Part shown: piece after piece, positions 1-10,033 of the stretch | How positions within the stretch are numbered: position 1 is the first letter of the stretch | Layout: every line of letters begins with the position of its first letter | Source of the DNA: Halocaridina rubra | Taxonomy: Eukaryota; Arthropoda; Malacostraca; Decapoda; Atyidae | DNA length: 64,000 nucleotides | Reading direction: 5' to 3' | NCBI GenBank assembly: GCA_037179515.1 | Contig: JAXCGZ010011657.1 | Span: 18,201 to 82,200, forward strand | The notes under the pieces: model-generated | Databases searched by the model: none | What the model was told of the DNA's origin: nothing | What the model saw: the letters and a program-made list of their open reading frames with translations, nothing else | Translations under genes and position numbers: made by a program

Positions 1-2
1 AA

Positions 3-353
3 TATTTTATTCTACGTCAGCTTTCTGGAAATTTAACTACTGTATCTGTAGATAGATTGAAACCTGCCTCAATACCAAAAACTATCAGTTCTAATGAGAC
101 AGAACCAACTGTAAATAATGATTCTGTGCCAGAGGCTGTCAATTCTGATGTGATTGAACCAAGTGTAAATAATGATTTTTCTGATTCTAATTCCACAAAT
201 GACACAGATTCTGATACATTAATTCCTAGTAGTGCATCTAGTCCTGAAAATATTGATAATGAAGATGTTATTGAAGAGAAAATACCTCAGTCTGTTGTAA
301 CGAAATCTCGTCGAGTTAGATTTAATCGTAACCCTGATTATGTATATTATTAA
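3..353 (+). CDS. C-terminal end of a Ty3/Gypsy-type Pol polyprotein (partial, open at the window edge)
   Basis: The reading frame is open from the first bases of the window to a TAA at 351-353. It begins with a stretch ending TTVSVDRLKPA, the signature that closes the integrase C-terminal region in Ty3/Gypsy retrotransposons. An acidic, Asn/Ser-rich low-complexity tail follows, and the protein ends in a basic stretch (KSRRVRFNRNP). In these elements that basic tail is typical of the chromatin- or DNA-binding end of Pol. Everything upstream (gag, protease, RT, RNase H, integrase core) lies outside the window. A probable polypurine tract and LTR follow about 90 bp downstream, as expected for the 3' end of such an element. 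An in-frame TTG lies at 57, but the open frame upstream shows that this is not the real start. Bel/Pao is a less likely alternative. Confidence 0.75.
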   Translation, partial: YFILRQLSGNLTTVSVDRLKPASIPKTISSNETEPTVNNDSVPEAVNSDVIEPSVNNDFSDSNSTNDTDSDTLIPSSASSPENIDNEDVIEEKIPQSVVTKSRRVRFNRNPDYVYY

Positions 354-440
354 TTTGTATTTTTGTATCTATGTCTCCACATATATATTATATATCTATA
401 TTTTCTATTATCAGTGTTAAACACTAATGTACTCCTGTAC

Positions 441-975
<535 letters not shown>

Positions 976-977
976 GG

Positions 978-2147
978 AATTCCTTACATCCTGCAAAGAA
1001 GTTTTCTTATGAAGCTTCAAACTATGACCGCCAGTTGCCAGCCATATAAAAATATCGATCCCTATCCACTCTGTCATGACCATGAAGGAATCTAAAAATC
1101 GTCACCATATCTCCCCCTCATTCTTCTAGCATTGCGTGATGGTAAGTCTAATGCCCTCAGCCTCTCCTCATAACTGAGATTGCGCATTTCTGGCACCATT
1201 TTCATGGCATGTCTTTGAACTTGTTCCAGCTTAACTACGTGCCTTTTTTAAGTGTGGCTTCCAAAAGGGGGCTGCATATTCAAGCTTTAGCCTCACATAG
1301 GTTACATATATATTTCTTAACGTTTCCTTGTCCACGTCCCTGAAAGCTACCTTCACATTTGCTAAGAGAGCATATTCTGCCCTTTCTATGCCATTTATAT
1401 GCATTTCCGGAGACAAATCTGCCAGGATGTTTACTCCTAGATATCTCTCAATCTCAATCCCTTGAAGATCTACTCCTGTTATTGAGTATTCAAACTTGGG
1501 CCTTCTTGCATTTGTACTCATTCTCATTACCATACAATTAGAAGTATTGAATTTCATTAGCAACTTTTATGACCACTCATGCAGACTATTTAGATCTTCC
1601 TAAAGTTCTCTGTCGTTGTTCTAGTCTCTTATTTTCTTCACAATCTTTGCATCGTCTGCAAACATATTCATGAATGTATTTACAGACTTTGGTAGGTCAT
1701 TTCCATATACAAGGAGCAAATGTGGCCCTAAAACTAAATCCTGTGGAACTCCACCACTAACTCTTCTCCATTCAAACACTGAGTGTCGTACTCTAACCCC
1801 TGAGTTCTTCCTTCTAAGTAACTTTTTTATCCATTCCAAGACATGTCCAGCTATTCTTGCCATTGCTTGCAGTTTCTTAATAATATATAATATATATGTG
1901 GAGACATAGATACAAAAATACAAATTAATAACCGTATCAAATGCCTTCTTAATGTCTAGGAATAGGCAAGCCGTCCAGCCCTCTCTTTCCTGTAAGATTC
2001 GACTTACCTCATCATAAAACTCTGATAAGTATGTTACTTTTGATTTACCTTCTCTGAAGCTATGTTGTCTCACTGACAAAAAGTTGAAGGCTTCCAAGTG
2101 AAGAGAGATGTGTTTTCTTAATAGTTTTTTCATAACTTTGCAAGCTA
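978..2147 (-). pseudogene. CR1/L2-like LINE ORF2 relic (reverse transcriptase and C-terminal region)
   Basis: Read on the minus strand, this stretch encodes reverse-transcriptase pieces in the expected order. RT fingers come first (ISLHLEAFNFLSVRQHSF), then the palm A region (CLFLDIKKAFDTV), motif B (VSGGVPQ) and motif C (MFADDAKIV). Thumb and C-terminal sequences follow (LGVNILADLSPEMHINGI, YVRLKLEYAAPFWKPHLK). The palm has FADD where many LINEs have YADD, which is normal for this clade. The copy is dead. It has frameshifts near 1230, 1560 and 1620, a 49-nt foreign insertion at 1883-1931, and it lacks the last ~80 codons, because the sequence stops at the region reading SLQDVRK on the minus strand. 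Its upstream part is interrupted by an (ATT)n tract. The protein copied LINE RNA into chromosomal targets by target-primed reverse transcription. CR1/L2 clade membership is inferred from the C-terminal signature shared with better copies in this window. Confidence 0.85.
1883..1931 (-). other. 49-nt inverted copy of 347-395 inserted in the LINE
   Basis: The sequence 1883-1931 is an exact reverse complement of 347-395, the end of the Gypsy coding region and its 3' UTR. It sits in the LINE reverse-transcriptase frame just after the motif reading AFDTV. Other LINE copies in this window have about 20 bp of ordinary coding sequence there, including a region reading PHGR near 55935. So a short LINE segment was replaced by a copy of DNA from 1.5 kb away, in inverse orientation. 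Confidence 0.85.
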
Positions 2148-2257
<110 letters not shown>

Positions 2258-2401
2258 GTACTACTAATGCAATTATTAACTATTACTAATTTTATTTCCA
2301 TTGCTATTATTATTCCTACGATTTTTATCTTATATTTTCTTTTATCAAATTCATCTTATTGCAATAATAATAATAATCTATTTTTTTTTACCATTCACAA
2401 T

Positions 2402-2776
2402 TAGACTTACCATCACTCGAAGCTAGAAGAGTGAGGGGGAATATGGTGACAGTCTTTAAATTCCTTCATGGTTATGATAGAGTGGATAGGGATCGATATT
2501 TTGATATGGCTGGCTCTAGAACTAGAGGTCATAGTTTGAAGCTTGGTAAGAAAACTTCTTTGCAGGATGTAAGGAAATACTTTTTCAGTGTAAGAGTAGT
2601 TGATAATTGGAATTCGCTAAGCGAGGAGGTAGTTAATGCTATCTCATTCCATAGTTTTAAGGACAGGTATGATAAGTATCACTAAGTATAAAATGGAACC
2701 GATGAGGAGACGGGAAGATACGAGCTTTGGGTTCTTTCCCGTAAACACAATTAGGTAATCACAATTAGGTAATCAC
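2402..2776 (+). pseudogene. 5'-truncated CR1/L2-like LINE 3' end
   Basis: This plus-strand fragment encodes the last ~90 residues of ORF2, from LDLPSLEARRVRG to a terminal FKDRYDKYH followed by TAA near 2685. A ~90-bp 3' UTR follows, ending in a tail of the octamer type (cacaattaggtaatc, twice). Short-repeat 3' tails of this kind are characteristic of CR1-clade LINEs, which usually integrate as 5'-truncated copies. The TIR of the 6.5-kb DNA element starts immediately after the tail. One valine codon (GAT to AAT in the RG-D-MV region) differs from the other copies, but the frame is otherwise intact over this short piece. Confidence 0.85.
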
Positions 2777-2777
2777 G

Positions 2778-3071
2778 TGCACTTAGTGGATTTTTTGTTG
2801 GCACCTTTTTTATTCAGCTCTTTGAAGTGTCTATTTTAAGATTTTGACAGGTAACAGGTTCAAATAATCTCACACGGGGTTCGTCTTTACCCTTTATCAT
2901 AAATAATTGGTACTTGGATGCGAACCTTAGAAACATTAGAAAGCTGCATAACTTTTGAACTAAACAAATTGTAGGGACAAATGAACACATTTTTCTGTAC
3001 AATTTTGACCAAAATATCCATTGAAATAGATATTTTTAAGTTTTAAGCACATCTTGACTCAATATCAGAAG
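2778..3071 (+). repeat. Left terminal inverted repeat of the 6.5-kb element
   Basis: This arm matches the reverse complement of the right end. Landmarks are ttgttggcacc, ctttgaagtgtctatttt, gttcgtctttaccc and agcacatcttgactcaatat. It preserves about 55 bp (2890-2945 region) that is missing from the right arm, where a LINE has inserted. Confidence 0.85.
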
Positions 3072-4341
3072 AAATTCACCCCCCAGAATGGAAAATAATA
3101 TGAATTTTTAAAAATATTATTGTCTATATACTTTGATGTAAAGTGAAAGTCCTTTCAAATCATCTTAAGACATACAAATAAATTCCAAATCTATGTTCTA
3201 ACATTTGCATAAGTCATTTTTGCCCGATACTAATAACGATCACCATCATCATCATCTTCATCAACAGAAAAGAGGTTGTCAAAGTCTATCTCTTGGATTT
3301 TCAACTCTTCCTCATCATCACACTCACAATCTCCATCCACCTAAACCACAGTCTCTGAGTTGCTGTTTCTATAAGCTTTTCCTTTTCTAACTCCTCTCTC
3401 TGTGCCAGTATCTCAATGAGAGAAGGAGGAAGAATAGGTCCAACTGACCAGATGGGCTCTACCACCCCCTCATTCACGATCTTCTCCCAGCCTATAACCT
3501 GATCATAGGGCTTGGGCCTCTCAAATATTGACTGGTCTGCTCTCTTGTAGCAAGCAACTCTGTACTTGAGGGATGAGGCAGACTTTGGGAGGAGACAGGC
3601 GTTCAAGGTCAACTTTGGAGTGCAAGCTCAGGACTTAGTCAGTATTCACCATTCTTTGCAGGATCTTGGCACGCATGACATCAATGACTTTATTTGAGAA
3701 TAGCCAGACATGAGACGTGAATGCCTTCATCTCCTGCTACAGCTAATCAGGCACCAACCACGATGTGCCAAGTTTGCTAAAAGCATTTTGATACATAGGG
3801 TTCGTCTGCAGTTTCTTCAGTGGATTAACCTTGCCCTTGCCTTTGAATGCACTTGTGCAGTCTTCCCCAGAAAAAACAGTGCCCCAGCAGGGTGCTGCAG
3901 TAATCTGGGCCCAGTAACTCTGCCAGTTCAGGTACATTTATCAGTTTACGATGCACCCCTGTGCCATGATCGCGATATATGGAGAGGTTGATTTTCTTGG
4001 CATGGTAGAGGAGGATCATCAGAATGTCCATGTCAGGAGTCCTCACCACAATGGAATGTACCCCCACTGTGACCAAAATTCTAAACATGAATACTATAGC
4101 CACAGCCAACATTTCATTTGCCTCTAATCAAAGAAAGGCTATGATTGTGTGCACAGCTTTAATTACTTGAGGACTTTGCAAACTTCATGAAAGTCTCCTC
4201 CATGGTCTTGTTCACAGTAGAAAGAGCCCCAGCAGAATAAAGGAGTTATCCACCGCAATAGCTCCATGTTTGAGGTAACCACAAGCACCAGGGTGAGAGA
4301 GGTCAATGTTCGTGAGGATTGCCTCAAGCCATGTAAGGTAC

Positions 4342-4496
4342 CTGTAGAGAATCAACAGTATTTCAAAAGTCATACTACAGTTTATTCCTCTATATAATTC
4401 TTTATTTTTGTTACTAATATTACTTTAAAATTCATACTACAGTCATTTCATCTTAATTCTTTGTTATTCAGTATCAATAGTATGTACACTGATTAC
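4342..4496 (-). other. Spliceosomal intron 2 of the FEN/XPG-like gene
   Basis: The frame reads FVYNGHNYS and then the bases ag at 4498-4497. A donor gtaatcag starts at 4496, the acceptor tctctacag ends at 4342, and the frame resumes with g at 4341. Splicing makes an AGG arginine codon, followed by YLTWLEAILTN. The length is 155 nt, with GT-AG ends and a phase-2 split codon. Confidence 0.8.
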
Positions 4497-4685
4497 CTGG
4501 AATAGTTGTGACCATTGTATACAAAGAAGAGATCCGCCATGGCACCGTTGCAGTGATGAAAGAGCTCAAAGTTATTGGTTTTCACAGCAAAGTCCATCAT
4601 GAAGACAAACCTTGCATGATGCATCACTGAGAGCTAGAACATTCTTGTCTTTGCAAGATGCCCCTTACGAACCTTCTCTTGGAAC

Positions 4686-5047
4686 AAATAACCACATCAA
4701 CAGTCTACTAAATATTATCAGACAATACCTTCCACCAAGATAACCATGCAATAACTCTCTCTCACCCCAAAACAGGAATTCATTTAAATTGTTTGATGTA
4801 AACTAATAATTCACAACTGAATACTTATGCTCTCCGTTATCTTTACAGTTTTGCACAATCTCACCTGCGGGCCAATTAGGAAAGTCCGATCACCAACAAT
4901 AACAAGATTTCACCCCACCTCCTCACCAACAGGAAAGCCCATTCGCCCGCAAGAGCGAATACCACGTACACTCCAAAAAAATCTCACCCCACCTGCGGGC
5001 CACAAGTGGAAGGTCCGCTCACCCTCAAGGGTGAATATCCAAGAACA
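4686..5047 (+). mobile_element. I-type LINE 3' UTR inserted in the gene, with 11-bp target duplication
   Basis: This fragment matches the 3' ends of the LINEs at 8228-9149 and 47807-50474 (landmarks caacagtctac, ccaccaagataacc, ctctctctcacc, cacctgcgggcca). It is flanked by a perfect 11-bp duplication, tctcttggaac at 4675-4685 and 5048-5058. Removing the insert and one duplicate restores the frame of the surrounding FEN/XPG-like gene, so the insertion is real and later than the gene. The fragment contains three hairpin modules. Confidence 0.85.
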
Positions 5048-6134
5048 TCTCTTGGAACTCAGTATATTGATGAATCATCTTAACAACTGAAGTGTCTTTA
5101 AGAGCAACATCAAGATTTTCACAGGTGCAGCAGTGGATAAGATTGACTAGAGTCTCATGTGGGACCTCCACATTCTCCTCATCCAGGAACACATTGAGTA
5201 GTAACTGTTCAAGTGCCTCTGTCACCACCTTCAGACTAAAGAGTATCCTTGCATATAATTTTCCACTCAGGATGCTTTTCAGGCACCCACTGGTTGCTTG
5301 GCCAGCTTCAATGAGAATTTCAGAGTAGCCAGCACCTCTACACTTGTGACCAGTGAGCATGCCTACATAATTCATGACTGTGGAACTTGCCAGGGATGAT
5401 GATGTGTTTATTGATCTTCTCCTCGTATTTCCATACTAAAGGACTTGCATTCATTACCACCCCCAAGTCAAAGGTGTTGATGGTGTATGGCTGCCCAACC
5501 TCCTGTGTTGCTGCCTCTGATCTCTTGAGCAGCTCATATACCACTACATTTTCTGTAATAGAGTGGTTGATTGGGGTGTAATAGTCAATTGTAGATTTTC
5601 TTGGAGGCACTTTCCCTGTGCTTGAAATGAAGCCACCAAATCCAGGCACCTGTTGCTTACCCTCACTGCTTAAAAGCCTGCATAAAAGACACATGTAGTA
5701 CTCCAACAGTTTAACATCGTATATCCTTTGGTTTTCAACAGGTGGGGTAAACCTAGCATTCTGGGAAAATTTGGGTCCTATTCTTCTGAATGCTAGTTCT
5801 GGCAATGTCTCTGGAGGGGTAATCTTGAGGCTTCTCATATTGAATGACCTTTCATAGAAAGGAAGGGTCCATACATTGGTGTTTTGATGCCCTTCTCTCA
5901 CCTCTTGAATCATTATCCCTCCAGCACTATTCACGATGTTTGAGCCATGGGCATTGGTTGTGATTTTGTTAAGGTTATCCCACTCATTATGGAACACAGC
6001 ATTGCCCTCACCAGTGATGATCTGGAGGTGAGGTAGGTGGACGTCTCGTCGAGAGCCTTGGTTAATGCTGTCTCAATCTCCAGACTAAAGTTGTAGGTTT
6101 CTGATTGACCAAGTCGGGCAAGAATGGCTGTGAG

Positions 6135-6400
6135 CTGCAAAGAGAGTGATTTATATTATAACAAAATTAAATATGCAATATTATTAGTATCTAAACAAAA
6201 TCAGTTTTGCAATGACCAATTACTCCGTACATTATTTTTATTATTCTTATATAGTCAAGTATAGTTCTAGAATATTAACAGAATAAGAAAATATCTACAA
6301 TATCCACTCTGATGAATATTGGATTTAGGAGTGAGAGTAATGCCGACATCTGTGCAAAGCTAATCAAGAAGAAAAAAAATAATGTTAGCTGATTACCCAC
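6135..6400 (-). other. Spliceosomal intron 1 of the FEN/XPG-like gene
   Basis: On the minus strand the coding frame reads LYRSK-Q up to 6401. A donor gtgggtaatc starts at 6400, and an acceptor ending ttgcag at 6140-6135 precedes LTAILARLGQ from 6134. Joining 6401 to 6134 keeps the frame and gives continuous protein. The 266-nt intron is AT-rich. Confidence 0.75.
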
Positions 6401-7454
6401 CTGCTTGCTTCGGTAGAGATGTGTTTTGGGAGTTTCCACTGGCCATTGGCTGCAGCTCGACATACATCCTGTGTGATTGAGTTGACCAACCTATGAGTCA
6501 TTTCACTTCTCTTTATCAACCTTGGGTATTCATGTTAGCACCATGCTCATAAGTTTTTCAAAGCATTTAGCTCATGTGCAGTTGGGGGCCAAGACAGCTC
6601 CTTTGATTCTTTTAATGCTCTTATAATGAGGGAACGGAGTGTGAGGGCTGCATCTTGGAGATGGTTTGTTGAGTCAAGTTGTAGGCACATGATATTGCTT
6701 TAGCTAATGTACTACTTGAACTGTTGATGAGGTATAGCTCCACACAACCACGTAGTGGTATCTTGGAGAAGGCAATTGCTTGCAAGATGTCTTTGTCTCC
6801 TTGCTGTACTCTGGATTGGGGAAACCACATTTATCAAGCTTTTCAATATACAAGTTATGGAGGAATGTCAGTTGGACGACTTTATTACATTCAATCACAT
6901 GTCTAAGAACATAATTCTTCACACTCTCATAGGCTCTCAGATGTACTGCTATCTTTTGGGCCTGAAGGTTGTCAATGCTGTCTGATTTCTCTGACCTCTC
7001 CTTCCCACGCACATGATTCTGATACTCGGCGTTGAATGTGTTTCTGCATGATGGGTGGTACCTCGCTTCCACTGTGTACAAGTCATTACCCTGTACTTTG
7101 CAGTATAAAGCCTTCCTAATCATTTCTTGTGCCCTGGGTGCAAAAATTTTCCAGGCTGATTCTTTGTGCTTCCAATTCTGAAAATTCACAGGACGTTCAA
7201 TCTTTCCCCTGACCTTGGTCTCTACATTTTCATAAAAAATACACTGATTAGGAAACAGGAAGGAACACAGAGTCCCATCAGACCGGTCTAAGTGAAATTT
7301 GTGCTGCCGTAGGGCATCCTTTATCTGTGATGATAATGATTCATCGGAACCAGAAGCTTTCGATTTTTTAAGCGACCTTAGTTCATTGTAAAATTTTTGT
7401 AACAGTTTTGATGATAACCAGTTGTTTCAAAAGGCAGTCCCTCCAGCATTCATG

Positions 7455-7693
7455 GTGATTACCTAATTGTGCTTACGGGAAAGAGCCCAAAGCTCGTATC
7501 TTCCCGTCTCCTCATCGGTTCCATTTTGTACTTAGTGATACTTATCATACCTGTCCTTGAAACTATTGATTGAAATAGCATTAACTACCTCCTCGCTTAG
7601 CGAATTCCAATTATCAACTACTCTTACACTGAAAAAGTATTTCCTTACATCCTGCAAAGAAGTTTTCTTACGAAGCTTCAAACTATGACCTCT
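7455..7693 (-). mobile_element. CR1/L2-like LINE 3' fragment inserted in the FEN/XPG-like gene
   Basis: The sequence matches other CR1 ends in the window on the minus strand. It contains the codons for RGHSLKLRKKTSLQDVRKYF, then VVDNWNSLSEEVVNAISI, a stop, and the 3' UTR with a tail of the form cacaattaggtaatcac. It splits the element gene between the stretch ending RMNNICDQI and the GYHQNC motif. It is truncated at the codons for RGHSL. Confidence 0.85.
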
Positions 7694-8097
7694 ATTTGGT
7701 CACAAATGTTATTCATACGGTAGGGTGAAGTTACTAGTTCACTGAGTCTCAAATCACGAATATCATGAATGTGTGAGAGCTTATCATCTGGATCCCCCTT
7801 GCAAGCGCTAAAGTCTGTAAAATTACCATGCTGAGAGAGAGATGGGTCATGTAAAATATAATGTCGATGGTAACTTCTTTGTAGGGTTTTCGGCAGTGTC
7901 GCAACGATTTATTTCTTCCATGATCAGTCACTGTATGATTTAATTATGGAACTCTAAAGTTTAATTGCTAGTCTAAACATCTTTGTACTTCACTTCAACA
8001 TTCATTAGGCCATATTTTCTACAGCAAGCACATATCTGAAAGAAAAAAGTAAAATGTGATCAACTAATGACATTCACTACGACTTATTTTCGCTTTT

Positions 8098-8227
8098 TTT
8101 CTCCTGATATTGAGTCAAGATGTGCTTAAAACTTCAAAAATATTTATTTCAATGGATATTTGGGCCAAAATTGTATGAGAAAATGCATTCATTTGTCCCT
8201 GCAAGTTGCTTAGTTCAAAAGTTTGCC
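8098..8227 (-). repeat. Right TIR, inner part
   Basis: The inner part of the right arm (landmarks tattgagtcaagatgtgc and catttgtccctgcaagttg) is the inverted counterpart of about 2945-3071. It stops abruptly at ttcaaaagttt, where the I-type LINE begins. Confidence 0.85.
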
Positions 8228-9149
8228 ACTACCACAGGACGACCAGCCTTGGAAAAGCCATCACTCTTGCCTGGATTCCCAGCCACGTCGGCATCAAGGG
8301 AAATGAGGAAGCCGATCAAGCCGCCAAACAAGCCACTCTCTGAGCAGAAATCCATATATCTCTGCCTCCTGGGATTCAACAGATAAAAAATAAAGCCACC
8401 AAGTCACTCCTTAAAGCCTTAATAACTAAACACAACCTGTGCACAGACATTGGCTCCCCCTCCACCTGGTGGTACAAAGCCACCACTGATCTTCAGCGAA
8501 TCACCCTGCCTAAGAACCTTCGACGAAGCATGGCGGTCAATGTGTACCATCTGAGACTCGGGTACAAGTGCACCTGGCGAATAGTGGATGATATCATCAG
8601 GGAATGCACCTTTTGCCAGGTAGCCTCACCACATCCACTCCACTACATCCTCGAATGTGATTCCTTTTCAGAAATTTGACGGAAAACTGGTGCCCCCGCA
8701 ACATCCAGCAAAGATCCAAATGCCCTTCATGTTGCTAGCTCCAAAATCAGACTAGCAACAAACAACTACATGAACAGTCTACTTAATATCATCAGTCAAT
8801 ACCCTCCACCAAGATAACCATGTAATAACTCTCTCTCACCTCCAAAACAGGAATTCATTTAAATTATTTGATGTGAACTAATAATCCTCAACTGAACACT
8901 TATGCTTTCCATTATCTTTACAGTTTTGCAAAACCTCACCTGCGGGCCAAAATAGGAAAGTCCGATCACCCTCAAGAGTGAATACCACCAACAATAACAA
9001 GATTTCACCCCACCTCCTCACCAAATAGGAAAGCTCATTCGCCTGCAAGAGCGAATACCACCTACAATCAACAAAATATTACCCCACCTGTGGGCCACAA
9101 GGGAAGGTCCACTCACCCTCAAGGGAGAACATCAAAGAAAAAAAAAAGG
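8228..9149 (+). pseudogene. 5'-truncated I-type LINE 3' end (RNase H remnant, zinc knuckle, 3' UTR)
   Basis: The fragment starts inside the RNase H domain. A stretch reading AWIPSHVGIKGNEEADQAAK carries the last RNase H acidic and His-containing motifs. Further on, NLRRSMAVNVYHLRLGYKC and a CCHC-type knuckle (CTFCQVASPH through HYILEC, near 8600-8650) mark the ORF2 C-terminus, as in I, Nimb and jockey-type LINEs with RNase H. A TGA at about 8340 and frameshifts make it non-functional. The 3' UTR (8815-9149) has three hairpin modules and ends in an A-rich tail. It lies in the right TIR of the 6.5-kb element. No target duplication is visible, and about 55 bp of target is missing. Confidence 0.85.
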
Positions 9150-9254
9150 TAAAGACGAACCCCGTGGGACATTATTTAAACCTGTTACCTGTCAAAATCT
9201 TAAAATAGACACTTCAAAGAATTGAATAAAACAGGTGCCAACAAAACATCCACA
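9150..9254 (-). repeat. Right TIR, outer part
   Basis: The outer part of the right arm (aaagacgaacccc, gttacctgtcaaaatc, ggtgccaacaaaa) is the inverted counterpart of about 2780-2890. About 55 bp present in the left arm is lost between this piece and the inner part. Confidence 0.85.
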
Positions 9255-9472
9255 AGGTGCAGGTGGACCCCTTCTTCCTCCCCAACTATATTACTACTCT
9301 AATTCTTTGTTTTTACTTTATTATTATCACACTCTTTATCCAACATTATTTCCATTCCCATTTCTGTAACTGCTAACATAGTTGTCAATATTAGATTTCA
9401 CTTCCCTAATATATTCCTCTACTACAACTCTTCCATGATTTAATATTTTTATTCAGTTTTTCCTTCTATAAT
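9255..9472. other. Unassigned AT-rich sequence
   Basis: This flank of the 6.5-kb element is AT-rich with no frame or repeat that I recognise. Confidence 0.5.
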
Positions 9473-9543
9473 ACTGTAAAGATAATGGAAAGCATAAGTG
9501 TTCAGTTGAGGATTATTAGTTTACATCAAATAATTTAAATGAA
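9473..9543 (-). repeat. Inverted fragment of I-type LINE 3' UTR
   Basis: The stretch gtaaagataatggaaagcat through catcaaataatttaaatg is the reverse complement of about 8868-8937. It forms an inverted pair with the LINE end some 600 bp upstream. Confidence 0.8.
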
Positions 9544-9943
9544 TTTGGAATCCACACTTGAAAAAGCACATAGCTAAGCTTGAAAAAGTTCAAAGACATG
9601 CCACGAAACTGGTGCCAGAAATACGCAATCTCAGTTATGATGAGAGGCTGAGGAAATTAGACTTACCATCACTCGAAGCTAGAAGAGTGAGGGGGGGGAT
9701 ATGGTGACAGTCTTTAAATTCCTTCATGGTTATGATAGAGTGGATAGGGATCGATATTTTGATATGGCTGGCTGTAGAACTAGAGGTCATAGTTTGAAGC
9801 TTCGTAAGAAAACTTGTTTGCAGGATGTAAGGAAATACTTTTTCAGTGTAAGAGTAGTTGATAACTGGAATTCGCTAAGCGAGGAGGTAGTTAATGCTAT
9901 CTCAATCCATAGTTTTAAGGACAGGTATGATAAGTATCACTAA
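9544..9943 (+). pseudogene. Partial LINE ORF2 C-terminus, array unit 0
   Basis: This truncated unit starts at the codons for the PHLKKHIAKLEKVQ region, about 310 bp into the 807-bp unit. It ends at FKDRYDKYH and a TAA at about 9941. It has one extra g in the run at 9690-9697 (ggggggg), which shifts the frame at RRVRG. It differs from the other units at several positions, for example TCLQDV for TSLQDV, so it is the most diverged member of the array. Confidence 0.85.
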
Positions 9944-10033
9944 GTATAAAATGGAACCGATCAGGAGACGGAAAGATACGAGCTTTGGGCTCTTTCCCGT
10001 AAACACAATTAGGTAATTCGGTAATTAGGTAAT

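Larger units (their letters stand above)
3230..7921 (-). pseudogene. Broken, split gene of the 6.5-kb element: zinc-like N-terminus, central conserved domain, FEN/XPG-like nuclease C-terminus
   Basis: I read this gene from an ATG at 7921-7919 to a TAG at 3232-3230 on the minus strand. The N-terminal part has two similar Cys/His motifs, GYHQNCYKNFT (near 7410) and ARYHPSCRNTF (near 7060), which look like metal-binding sites. The middle (6134-5025) holds a long conserved block with NEWDNLNKITTNAHGSN and VPGFGGFISSTGK. The last third has the motif order of FEN1/XPG nucleases. EANE near 4125 is at the place of the acidic EAE/EAD motif. RTPDMDILMILL (about 4043-4008) matches the second acidic pair. 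A GEDCTSAFKGKGK stretch (about 3870-3830) resembles the GxDY helix-two-turn-helix. The tail is Cys/Asp/Glu-rich and ends DEDDDDGDRY. The gene has two spliceosomal introns, at least six frameshifts (near 7857, 7437, 6830, 6035, 5375, 3880), several stops and two LINE insertions. Proteins with this architecture recur as uncharacterised products in invertebrate genomes. The nuclease assignment is inferred. Confidence 0.7.
2778..9254. mobile_element. ~6.5-kb DNA element with long TIRs and a FEN/XPG-like gene
   Basis: The unit is bounded by inverted repeats of about 300 bp: 2778-3071 on the left, and 8098-8227 plus 9150-9254 on the right, where a LINE has split the right arm. The outer ends both read close to gcac(c/t)t(t/a)gtggat followed by ttgttggcacc. 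One large, broken, intron-containing gene fills the interior on the minus strand (7921 to 3230). Three later insertions lie inside: an I-type LINE 3' UTR (4686-5047), a CR1 fragment (7455-7693) and an I-type LINE 3' end (8228-9149). Without these the element is about 5 kb. I could not identify a target-site duplication with confidence. Long TIRs plus a single large gene suggest a cut-and-paste or self-synthesising DNA transposon. The nuclease-like domain recalls Academ-type transposons, some of which are described as carrying an XPG nuclease. That assignment is a hypothesis. Confidence 0.75.

Noticed and set aside
3..353. Intact infectious retrovirus at the left edge
   Set aside because: Only the last part of an integrase-like frame and one LTR are present. 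No envelope frame is visible between the stop and the LTR.
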